A stretch of 5,214 nt of DNA from the NCBI GenBank assembly GCA_002401525.1, contig NVTH01000243.1:1-5214 (forward strand). Direction: 5' to 3'. The notes beneath the pieces were generated by a model, which did not search any database, was not told where the DNA came from, and worked only from the letters and a program-made list of their open reading frames with translations. A program made the position numbers and the translations under genes. Shown here one piece after another: positions 1-5,086 of the stretch (position 1 is its first letter; each line of letters opens with the position of its first letter). The DNA comes from Moraxellaceae bacterium (GTDB taxonomy: Bacteria; Pseudomonadota; Gammaproteobacteria; Pseudomonadales; UBA3067).

Positions 1-663
1 AAACATGATACGCCACTTAAATTAGCGCAAGGTAAAATAGATCGTTTCAGTGATCAAAAGCTTGGCGACATTAAAAAAATTCTCGCGGGCGAAGACCGCG
101 CTAGCAACATCGTTATGTACACCACCCCTAATATGAACGGATTATCAGTCACAGCGGCCATTGTTCCTGGAGAAAATACCGAAGGCGATGAAGACGGCCT
201 AGCAGATGGAATCTCGGCCTCCCTCAATTATAAAAATCAATTTATCACTGCCGCCCTTGCTCGCAACGATGACATTAACTCACTCGACACCACCCGTCTC
301 GCAGCTGAAATTAAATCCAACGATGTAAAAATTGGCCTTTTACTGCAGTCCGCAGAAGCGTCAGAAGGGAGTGACGAAGAAGATAGCTTCGTGATCAGCA
401 CCGCCATCAACGTACCCAACGATTTTATACTAAAAGCTCAGTTTTCCTTCGCTGACGTCAGCGTTACCGAAGACTTTATTGAATTCAAAGGAGAAATTAC
501 TCAAATAGCATTTGGAGTAGACAAAAAGCTCGATAAAAACAACACCCTTTTTGCCTATTACTCAACTATCGAATCAGATATCAGTGCTGATTTCGGAACG
601 GTAACATCAGGGATAAGTGTTGACGACACCACCTTCGCTATTGGTTACGAGCTTAAATTTTAA
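1..663 (+). CDS. Outer-membrane porin, C-terminal part (5' end outside window)
   Basis: The frame is open from base 1 to the TAA at 661-663, giving 220 residues with no start; the first internal ATG (115) is not a credible start because family-like sequence precedes it. The N-terminal visible part reads like the pore region of general diffusion porins of the Porin_4 / Gram-negative porin type: HDTPLK, then QGKIDRF, GDIKKILAGEDRASN and an MYTTPNMNG strand start. The rest alternates short amphipathic beta strands with acidic, Gly/Asn/Asp-rich loops (for example around residues 57-68 and 120-130), and the chain ends in IGYELKF. A terminal Phe is the classic BAM recognition residue of outer-membrane beta-barrels. 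It should form a trimeric barrel passing small hydrophilic solutes; substrate preference cannot be read. About a third to a half of the protein, including the signal peptide, is missing. It converges on phhB and is probably unrelated in function to the genes that follow. Confidence 0.88.
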   Translation, partial: KHDTPLKLAQGKIDRFSDQKLGDIKKILAGEDRASNIVMYTTPNMNGLSVTAAIVPGENTEGDEDGLADGISASLNYKNQFITAALARNDDINSLDTTRLAAEIKSNDVKIGLLLQSAEASEGSDEEDSFVISTAINVPNDFILKAQFSFADVSVTEDFIEFKGEITQIAFGVDKKLDKNNTLFAYYSTIESDISADFGTVTSGISVDDTTFAIGYELKF

Positions 664-756
664 CCATTAGACAGCACCAAAAATCGCCGGCAAACAAGGA
701 TGTATCCGGCCACCCAACCTAAAATATATTCATCACCAAACGTCGAGTCTGCAAGC
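664..756. other. Convergent 3' gap with a weak hairpin
   Basis: This is the gap between the porin stop and the phhB stop, which face each other. The only structure I see is a 5-bp GCCGG/CCGGC stem (686-690 with 706-710) around a 15-base loop, with no T-run on either strand. A terminator is expected here because two genes converge, but this hairpin is not a convincing one. Confidence 0.2.
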
Positions 757-1098
757 TCAGTTCTGGTACAGCTGATCTGTTTTCGCTGCCATAATAAAAT
801 CATTTTTATGCAACGCTTTTATTTTATGGCTCCACCAAGTCACCGTTACTTTGCCCCATTCCAATAAAACAGCCGGGTGGTGCCCTTGCTGTTCCGACGC
901 TTCAGCCACGCGATTGGTAAATGCCACGGATTCAGTGTATTTTTTAAACGAAAAACACTTTTCCAGTTGCATAATATTATCGCGCACCTCGATATTCCAA
1001 TCGGGGATTTTTTTCAGTAACCCGCCAAGTTCTTCATCACTTACTTTAGGAGCCCCGACCTTACAGGCCTCACAGGTTTGTTCTGATAAGGAATTCAT
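757..1098 (-). CDS. phhB: Pterin-4a-carbinolamine dehydratase (4a-hydroxytetrahydrobiopterin dehydratase)
   Basis: 113 residues, the usual full length for the PhhB/DCoH family. It dehydrates 4a-hydroxytetrahydropterin formed by phenylalanine hydroxylase, so the pterin cofactor can be recycled in the cytoplasm. The family core is clear: EQQGHHP at 69-75, W81, then WWSHKIKAL at 88-96. His73, His74 and His91 match the three active-site histidines of the family. The N-terminal [10 protein letters not shown] (8-17) is typical of proteobacterial PhhB. The ATG at 1098 is supported by AGGA eight bases upstream. No phenylalanine hydroxylase gene (phhA) is in the window, so its partner must be elsewhere or the protein serves another pterin. 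It lies 75 bases after the CoA-lyase gene on the same strand and seems to have its own promoter, so operon membership with the acyl-CoA genes is doubtful. Confidence 0.95.
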   Translation of the reverse strand: MNSLSEQTCEACKVGAPKVSDEELGGLLKKIPDWNIEVRDNIMQLEKCFSFKKYTESVAFTNRVAEASEQQGHHPAVLLEWGKVTVTWWSHKIKALHKNDFIMAAKTDQLYQN

Positions 1099-1122
1099 TT
1101 TTTGTGTCCTGAATTAAAGCGA

Positions 1123-1148
1123 ATTATAAATGGATGTAAAATCATCAA
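1123..1148 (-). promoter_or_regulatory. Possible phhB promoter
   Basis: On the minus strand a perfect TATAAT (1123-1128) lies about 25 bases upstream of the phhB ATG, which would leave a short leader containing the AGGA ribosome-binding site. A TTGATG (1143-1148) sits upstream, but the 14-base spacer is shorter than the ideal 17, so the -35 assignment is weak. If real, phhB is transcribed independently of the upstream lyase gene. Confidence 0.4.
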
Positions 1149-1173
1149 CCCATTAATCTCTATAACAATCTAC

Positions 1174-2100
1174 CTACAACCCCATCTGTTCAGCACGCGT
1201 GATTATATTGCGATACATTCTCACCGATGCAGCATCCACTAAAATCCCCTCCACTTGAATCGCCCCGATTCCTTTAGCTTCAGCTTCTTGATAAGCAAGC
1301 GATAATTTACGTGCTAGCGCAAGCTCTTTTAGATCAGGCGAAAAGGTCATCAAAGCAGTTTCAATCTGTGCAGGATGAATCGCCCACTTGCCTACGCACC
1401 CGAGCGTCAGCGCTCTTTTGCACTCTTCCGCAAACGTGGCATCGTCTTTAAAATCAGCGTAGGGGCCATCGACCGCATCAATTCCTGCAGCACGAGCGGC
1501 AATAATCATTTTATTACGAGCGTAATGCCACACATCACCTGGATAATCGGCTTGCCCTCCAATCGATTTGGTGACGATGCCTTGGGAGGCAGAATAATCG
1601 CCCATGCCGAAGATAATCGCTTCCAGTCGCGGGCTAGCGCAAGCAATCTCCTCAACATTAATCATCGCTTCAACTTCCTCGATTAACGCTTCTATGCCGA
1701 TTTGTTTTTTTAACCCTAGGTCTTCCTCTAGCTGCATCAGCAGTGTTTCTACCCACTGAATGTCCCGCGCTCGTTTCACTTTAGGAATCATTATAACGTC
1801 AATGAAATCTCCCGCTTCTTTGACGATATCAATAATATCACCGTAGGCATAAGGCGATTCTAAATCATTAATACGCACACAACGCACAGTGCTGCCCCAA
1901 TCCAAGGTCTTTAACGCCTTAACGATTTTTGCTCGGGCGTCTTTTTTGGCTAAGGGCGCTACGGAGTCTTCCAAATCTAAAAACACATGATCCGCGGAGC
2001 TTGCAACCGCTTTGGCCATTTTATATTCGTCACTGCCTGGCACGGCAAGTTGGCATCGGCGCAATCGCATTGGCTTTTCATACGGGGTTTTTTGATACAT
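1174..2100 (-). CDS. CoA ester lyase, HpcH/HpaI aldolase family, L-malyl-CoA / methylmalyl-CoA lyase type
   Basis: 308 residues, complete. It should cleave a 3-hydroxyacyl-CoA by a Mg-dependent retro-Claisen reaction, releasing a 2-oxoacid such as glyoxylate or pyruvate plus a shorter acyl-CoA. Visible landmarks in a TIM-barrel order: RRCQLAVPGS (14-23), LDLEDSVAP (41-49), substrate Arg76 in VRIND, IMIPKV (103-108), Glu141 in the EALIEE segment and Asp168 in GMGDYSAS as the likely Mg ligands, DGPYADF (211-217), GKWAIHP (237-243), and LVDAAS (287-292), where Asp289 matches the catalytic Asp supplied by the neighbouring subunit's C-terminal lid. The length, the RCQL..PGS start, GKWAIHP and the LVDxAS lid resemble Rhodobacter-type Mcl1 more than the shorter citrate-lyase CitE. 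Citramalyl-CoA lyase activity remains possible. The ATG at 2100 has an excellent ribosome-binding site. It follows the MaoC/dehydrogenase genes on the same strand and probably performs the last step of their pathway. Confidence 0.9.
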   Translation of the reverse strand: MYQKTPYEKPMRLRRCQLAVPGSDEYKMAKAVASSADHVFLDLEDSVAPLAKKDARAKIVKALKTLDWGSTVRCVRINDLESPYAYGDIIDIVKEAGDFIDVIMIPKVKRARDIQWVETLLMQLEEDLGLKKQIGIEALIEEVEAMINVEEIACASPRLEAIIFGMGDYSASQGIVTKSIGGQADYPGDVWHYARNKMIIAARAAGIDAVDGPYADFKDDATFAEECKRALTLGCVGKWAIHPAQIETALMTFSPDLKELALARKLSLAYQEAEAKGIGAIQVEGILVDAASVRMYRNIITRAEQMGL

Positions 2101-2106
2101 TTGAGT

Positions 2107-2112
2107 CCCTCC
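2107..2112 (-). promoter_or_regulatory. Strong ribosome-binding site of the CoA-lyase gene
   Basis: GGAGGG on the minus strand, with GGAGG seven bases from the ATG at 2098-2100. It is the strongest Shine-Dalgarno in the window, and it fixes this start over the internal Met at residue 11. A site this strong after a 71-base gap suggests translation of the lyase is not coupled to the upstream gene. Confidence 0.8.
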
Positions 2113-2141
2113 AAAACAAACATTAGATTTTAATTAAGTTC

Positions 2142-2173
2142 AAAAATTTACTTATACTTATATATAAATTTTT
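2142..2173. repeat. AT-only inverted repeat at the end of MaoC-like gene B
   Basis: AAAAATTTA (2142-2150) and TAAATTTTT (2165-2173) are perfect 9-base arms around a 14-base loop, lying in the gap before the lyase gene and overlapping the TAA stop of the upstream gene. With no G or C the hairpin would be weak, so a terminator is unlikely. The gap is also rich in TATAAG/TATATA steps that could serve as a -10 for an internal promoter, but I find no matching -35. Confidence 0.35.
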
Positions 2174-2666
2174 ATTGCGTAATCGAATCACCACTAACGG
2201 TGTAATTTCGCCGTTTAATTAGCGTACGACGCTCGCCTTCAAACACCACCACTTGATTTTGATTCACGCCCCAATGTCTAAAAAGCACTTCGCCGGCATC
2301 GTCTCGATCACTTTCGCTCAATTTTAATACTTCGGTATAGGCGTACAGCGTATCGCCATGAAAAACAGGGGACTTAAAGCGAATTTTATCCAACCCTAAT
2401 TCCATTAATGCATTCTCGCTGGTATCTTGACTGGTTAAGCCTATGACCAACGCAGCAGTGCACCCGCCAAAAACGATGCGCTTTTGAAAACGTGTGCCTA
2501 GCATGCTGTGTTCATTAAAATGCGCTTGTGCAGTATTCATCACCATATTCGTCACCTGCACATTTTCAATTTCAGAGACCGTCTTGCCCCGCGCATGTTT
2601 CATTACTTCTCCAACCGTAAAGTCTTCAAAATAATTATCGTTGCCGGTCAGCGCATCGATGTTCAT
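2172..2666 (-). CDS. MaoC-like hotdog enoyl-CoA hydratase B (retains catalytic His)
   Basis: 164 residues, a single hotdog domain. It most likely adds water to a 2-enoyl-CoA made by the neighbouring dehydrogenase. The hydratase motif that in classic MaoC/hydratase-2 proteins reads D-x-N-P-L-H appears here as N44-T-A-Q-A-H49 followed by FNEH. The general-base His is kept and the Asp position is Asn. RIVFGGCTAALVIGL (63-77) corresponds to the glycine-containing hot-dog helix region, and FHGDTLYAYTEVL (102-114) to the conserved beta strand near the C-terminus. GNDNYFEDFTVG near the start is typical of the single-domain MaoC family found beside CoA lyases. Its ATG overlaps the dehydrogenase stop in ATGA (2663-2666), so translation is probably coupled. 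It is a paralogue of the gene at 3830-4321 and may form a heteromer with it. Exact substrate unknown; mesaconyl-CoA or itaconyl-CoA are candidates from context. Confidence 0.88.
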   Translation of the reverse strand: MNIDALTGNDNYFEDFTVGEVMKHARGKTVSEIENVQVTNMVMNTAQAHFNEHSMLGTRFQKRIVFGGCTAALVIGLTSQDTSENALMELGLDKIRFKSPVFHGDTLYAYTEVLKLSESDRDDAGEVLFRHWGVNQNQVVVFEGERRTLIKRRNYTVSGDSITQ

Positions 2667-3829
2667 TGAAACGCACTCTTACCCAGCATATGGTCTGAGA
2701 TAATACGCAATTGAATTTCAGAGGTGCCCTCAAATATTTTCGTTAATCGAGCATCACGCCAATAGCGTTCCACCGAATGAAGTTTGGTATACCCTGCTCC
2801 GCCAAATATTTGTAATGCTTCGCTAGTGACTCGCTCTGCCATTTCTGACGCAAAATACTTTGACATGCCGGCTTCTTTATCGCAGCGTTGCCCAGAATCC
2901 ACTTGAGCACAGACGTGGTAATTTAATTGTCGAGCCGCTTCAATTTCGGTTGCCATTTTAGCCAGCTTAAAACGCGTCACTTGAAAATCAGCAATACTAC
3001 GGCCAAATTGTTCTCGCTGCTGAGCATAGGCCGTAGCATCTTCCAAAGCCGCCTGAGCCAAACCAATCGCACGTGCCGCAGTATGGGCCCGGGCAGTGAC
3101 TAAATCAGCGCTGACCGCATAAAACGCATTGCCTTCTTTACCCACTAAGGCATCTCCGGGAACTCGTAATCCGTCAAAATAGAGCTCCCAGGTTTTCCAA
3201 CCGAAATAACCAATTTTAGGAATCGGACTGCCCTTCACGCCTTCGGGCAATACCCCCACGGGTTTTTCAATTTTAAAAAAACTTAATCCGCGGTGTTTTT
3301 TCTTGGGGTCAATGTTCGGATCGGTACGCGCCATTACCAATAAGTAATTCGCGCCGTCGGCAAAAGTACACCAATACTTGCTGCCAGTGATAATCCAATC
3401 GTCCCCATCACGTACCGCGCGACAAGAAATATTGGCGATATCAGAACCCGCATCAGGTTCTGATAAAGCAATGGCGCATAAATAATCGCCACTGGCGACC
3501 CTTGGCAGCATTTCCTTTTTCTGCTCTTCGGACATGTCCCGCACGCCCACCATACCATTGCCTCTAGCGATCAAACTCGCCACACTCATCCAACCCCGAG
3601 CCAGTTCTTCTGCCACCAAACAGTATTCAAAACAACCCAAACCTAAACCGCCGTACTGCTCAGGAATCATGATGCCAAAATAGCCCATATCCGCTAGCTT
3701 TTGCCGCAAGCTCAAAGGAATATCGCCTTGCACTGCGTCCAACTCCTTGGCCACGGGCAACACTTCTTTATCAGTAAAATTTCGTGCAGACTGTTTAATA
3801 AGCTGCCGTTCCTCGGTCATGTAATTCAC
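2663..3829 (-). CDS. Acyl-CoA dehydrogenase (FAD-dependent)
   Basis: 388 residues, the normal single-unit length. It should oxidise an acyl-CoA to the 2-enoyl-CoA, passing electrons via FAD to electron-transfer flavoprotein. All three domains are present: an N-terminal helical domain (about 1-118), a beta middle domain with the signature ALSEPDAGSD (121-130) and GSKYWCTFADGA (149-160), and a C-terminal helical domain with QREQFGRSIADFQ (271-283), FGGAGYT (342-348) and the RDARLTKIFEGTSEIQ segment. Glu367 in IFEGT is at the position of the catalytic base of medium-chain-type enzymes. GTG at 3827-3829 is chosen as start because an AGGAG lies seven bases upstream; the ATG at codon 4 is too far from it. 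The gene begins directly after the stop of the upstream MaoC-like gene and overlaps the next by 4 bases. It is much shorter than known methylsuccinyl-CoA dehydrogenases (about 550 residues), so substrate assignment from the pathway context is uncertain. Confidence 0.95.
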   Translation of the reverse strand: MNYMTEERQLIKQSARNFTDKEVLPVAKELDAVQGDIPLSLRQKLADMGYFGIMIPEQYGGLGLGCFEYCLVAEELARGWMSVASLIARGNGMVGVRDMSEEQKKEMLPRVASGDYLCAIALSEPDAGSDIANISCRAVRDGDDWIITGSKYWCTFADGANYLLVMARTDPNIDPKKKHRGLSFFKIEKPVGVLPEGVKGSPIPKIGYFGWKTWELYFDGLRVPGDALVGKEGNAFYAVSADLVTARAHTAARAIGLAQAALEDATAYAQQREQFGRSIADFQVTRFKLAKMATEIEAARQLNYHVCAQVDSGQRCDKEAGMSKYFASEMAERVTSEALQIFGGAGYTKLHSVERYWRDARLTKIFEGTSEIQLRIISDHMLGKSAFQ

Positions 3830-4321
3830 TCAGTCACTCCTTTCCTTTTTGCTTACTAAATTGGTGCGTTTAAAATCAATCACTAAATCGTCGCATTGAT
3901 TAAACCCCCGGGTATGCCAGCTCACTATCCCTAACGAAGGATTCTTACCGGACTCTCTTTTCGAAATCACCTCTGAACGCGCAGTTAAGGTATCGCGAGG
4001 ATAGACGGTGCGGTGAAAAATCAGCTCATCCACGCCCAGGAATAACCCCCCCGCTTCGCTTAAATCTTCTACACTCAATCCAAACACGGTATTGAAGACT
4101 AACATAGGATTAATGACGACTGACGGATGATCGTGGGCATTGGCATAACAATGATTAAAATAGAGCGGATTGGCTTCCAGGTTTAAGCTGCTGAAATGAC
4201 TATTGTCACCTTCATTTAAAGTTTTACCCCAATGATGCTCAAAAACCTGACCCGACTGAAAGTCCTCATAAAAATTCCCTTTTTGTTTCAACTGCGCTTT
4301 ACGAATAAAATCTAATTCCAT
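3830..4321 (-). CDS. MaoC-like hotdog protein A (catalytic His replaced by Tyr)
   Basis: 163 residues from the ATG at 4321; a GTG nine bases upstream (4330) is an alternative, and neither has a clear Shine-Dalgarno. It is a single hotdog domain related to enoyl-CoA hydratases. Aligned from the shared GKT (32-34 here) to protein B without a gap, the motif reads E49-A-N-P-L-Y54-FNH: the NPL core is kept, but the catalytic Asp is Glu and the catalytic His is Tyr. VVINPMLVFNTVFGLSVEDL (68-87) and the DTLTARSEVI strand (110-119) show the fold is intact, so this is not decay. I recognise the NPLYFN version as a recurrent family rather than a one-off mutant, but cannot check that here. It may be the non-catalytic or substrate-binding half of a heteromeric hydratase with protein B, or a hydratase with altered chemistry. 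It is the first gene of the coupled set. Confidence 0.85.
   Translation of the reverse strand: MELDFIRKAQLKQKGNFYEDFQSGQVFEHHWGKTLNEGDNSHFSSLNLEANPLYFNHCYANAHDHPSVVINPMLVFNTVFGLSVEDLSEAGGLFLGVDELIFHRTVYPRDTLTARSEVISKRESGKNPSLGIVSWHTRGFNQCDDLVIDFKRTNLVSKKERSD
3837..3841 (-). promoter_or_regulatory. Ribosome-binding site inside MaoC-like gene A, deciding the GTG start of the dehydrogenase
   Basis: AGGAG on the minus strand lies within the last codons of the upstream gene, seven bases before the GTG at 3827-3829. The TGA stop (3830-3832) sits between them, so terminating ribosomes end exactly at the next start, a layout typical of translational coupling. Confidence 0.75.
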
Positions 4322-4341
4322 TGATAGCACCGTATATTTTT

Positions 4342-4347
4342 ATTGTA
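4342..4347 (-). promoter_or_regulatory. Possible -10 element of the acyl-CoA cluster
   Basis: TACAAT on the minus strand, 20 bases upstream of the ATG at 4321, would give a leader of only about 14 bases with no ribosome-binding site. No good -35 hexamer occurs 16-18 bases upstream (the position is CCAGAG, inside an inverted-repeat arm), so such a promoter would need an activator. It may also simply be an AT-rich coincidence. Confidence 0.3.
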
Positions 4348-4359
4348 TCGAGCGCCGTA

Positions 4360-4406
4360 AAAACCTCTGGGCTTGTGGTTTATCTGCCAAATTACTCAGA
4401 GGTTTT
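4360..4406. repeat. Inverted repeat upstream of the acyl-CoA cluster (operator or terminator-like hairpin)
   Basis: AAAACCTCTG (4360-4369) and CAGAGGTTTT (4397-4406) are perfect 10-base arms; one G-U and one G-C pair can extend the stem inward to 12 pairs around a 23-base loop. On the minus strand the distal arm runs into five Ts, as in an intrinsic terminator with A-tract and T-tract, although the loop is long. It ends 38 bases before the cluster's ATG, so it could stop read-through from the regulator gene, act as an attenuator, or be the operator of a dimeric regulator overlapping the -35 region. Confidence 0.55.
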
Positions 4407-4491
4407 AAAGTACATTCTTATGATTCAGCAGTCTATAGGCAGGTGCCTCTGTTTGCGGCACTTCACCAAGCCATGGTTTTATTCTTTACAA

Positions 4492-4628
4492 TTCTGGTTT
4501 TTCTAGTTCTAGTTTACACAGCACAATAATGAACTTTGCTTTTGTGAGCACTATTCTAGGGATTGGTCTGGCAACTTGGATCTTAGGTCTTAGGTCTTAG
4601 GTCTTAGGCTTAGGTCTTAAAACCAGAA
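4492..4628. repeat. Widely spaced 10-base inverted repeat enclosing the tandem repeat
   Basis: TTCTGGTTTT (4492-4501) and AAAACCAGAA (4619-4628) are perfect inverted copies 117 bases apart. The right arm begins exactly where the heptanucleotide repeat ends. I see no target-site duplication at the outer edges and no coding content, so a miniature transposable element is possible but poorly supported; chance is a real alternative in AT-rich DNA. Confidence 0.3.
4583..4619. repeat. Heptanucleotide tandem repeat (TTAGGTC)n
   Basis: Copies of TTAGGTC run head to tail at 4583-4589, 4590-4596 and 4597-4603, followed by a six-base copy TTAGGC (4604-4609), a full copy (4610-4616) and a partial TTA (4617-4619). 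The period is not a multiple of three and the site is non-coding. Such simple repeats change copy number by strand slippage, so the spacing between the regulator gene and the cluster promoter region may vary between strains. Confidence 0.9.
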
Positions 4629-4662
4629 AAGGAAGGGCGTAGGATTCGAGCTTGCCCCCCTA

Positions 4663-5049
4663 TCAGCCATCTTGAGATTCAACTTCAGGCGCTTTCGTCA
4701 TCATCAGAGTGCCCTCGAAATGCGCTTGGCCCCAGACAACAATCTCTCGAATCACCGGAAGTAATCCTCTTCCCTTGTCAGTCAGCTCATAGCTATATCT
4801 GACAGGTTTTTGTTGATAAGGCGTTTTTTCGATAATGCCGTGAAATTGCAGCTTCCTGAGTCGTTCAGCAAGAATATTGGTGGGAATTCTTTCGGGCGAT
4901 TGAGCGAAGTCTTTGTAGCGATGCTTGCCAAAATAGATGTCCCGAACAATCAGTAAGCTCCACTTATCACCAAATATCTCCAGTGAATTCGTTAAAGGGC
5001 AAGCTGAACGTTTGAAAGACGTGGGTTTCGCATCGGTAATCTGAGGCAT
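4663..5049 (-). CDS. HxlR-family winged helix-turn-helix transcriptional regulator
   Basis: 128 residues from the ATG at 5049. A TTG 18 bases upstream (5067) would add six residues, but neither start has a good Shine-Dalgarno and a possible -10 overlaps the upstream option. The HxlR domain fills most of the protein: ACPLTNSLEIFGDKWSLLIV (16-35) with Cys17 at the conserved Cys-Pro position, the helix-turn-helix around IPTNILAERLRKLQFHGII (55-73), a wing with KPVRYSYELTDKGR (81-94), and a C-terminal dimerisation helix with VVWGQAHFEG. Some family members (HypR, QorR) use this N-terminal cysteine to sense oxidants or electrophiles; whether this one does is unknown. It is on the same strand as the acyl-CoA cluster but 340 bases away, and could control itself, a divergent gene to the right of the window, or the cluster. 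Confidence 0.92.
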   Translation of the reverse strand: MPQITDAKPTSFKRSACPLTNSLEIFGDKWSLLIVRDIYFGKHRYKDFAQSPERIPTNILAERLRKLQFHGIIEKTPYQQKPVRYSYELTDKGRGLLPVIREIVVWGQAHFEGTLMMTKAPEVESQDG

Positions 5050-5057
5050 AGCGCGGA

Positions 5058-5086
5058 AACATAGCAATTTACTGGTCGATTTTCAA
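5058..5086 (-). promoter_or_regulatory. Possible promoter of the HxlR-type gene
   Basis: On the minus strand TTGAAA (5081-5086) and TATGTT (5058-5063) are separated by exactly 17 bases, a good sigma-70 arrangement. Transcription would start about 1-3 bases before the ATG at 5049, making the mRNA nearly leaderless, which agrees with the absence of a ribosome-binding site but is unusual in this group. Confidence 0.35.

Larger units (their letters stand above)
4331..4662. other. Gene-free leader and spacer upstream of the acyl-CoA cluster
   Basis: No convincing gene is found on either strand here. The stretch holds, from the cluster outward, a short leader, a possible -10 (4342-4347), a 10-base inverted repeat (4360-4406), an unremarkable AT-rich part, a heptanucleotide tandem repeat (4583-4619), and a second widely spaced inverted repeat (4492-4501 with 4619-4628). 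It is the longest non-coding part of the window and sits between the HxlR-type regulator and the cluster, so it is the place to expect transcriptional control. Confidence 0.7.

Noticed and set aside
686..710. GCCGG/CCGGC hairpin as the porin or phhB terminator
   Set aside because: Only five base pairs, a 15-base loop and no T-tract on either strand.
3334..3558. Minus-strand 74-codon frame within the dehydrogenase gene (and similar frames at 237-419, 851-1117, 1375-1686 and 1929-2126)
   Set aside because: All lie inside clear genes in another frame or on the opposite strand and show no family features.
4321..4506. Plus-strand open frame of 61 codons in the gene-free stretch
   Set aside because: It lacks a ribosome-binding site, has no recognisable domain, overlaps the cluster promoter region and inverted repeat, and its composition looks like translated AT-rich spacer.
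4583..4619. Resemblance of TTAGGTC/TTAGGC units to telomeric repeats or a CRISPR array
   Set aside because: The units are contiguous without spacers and the surrounding genes are bacterial and typical of a chromosome interior; it is a short simple-sequence repeat.
4636..4656. GTAGGATTCGAGCTTGC resembles a tRNA T-arm
   Set aside because: A five-pair stem needs two G-T wobbles, the loop is out of register with the T-loop consensus, and no acceptor, D or anticodon arm is found nearby.
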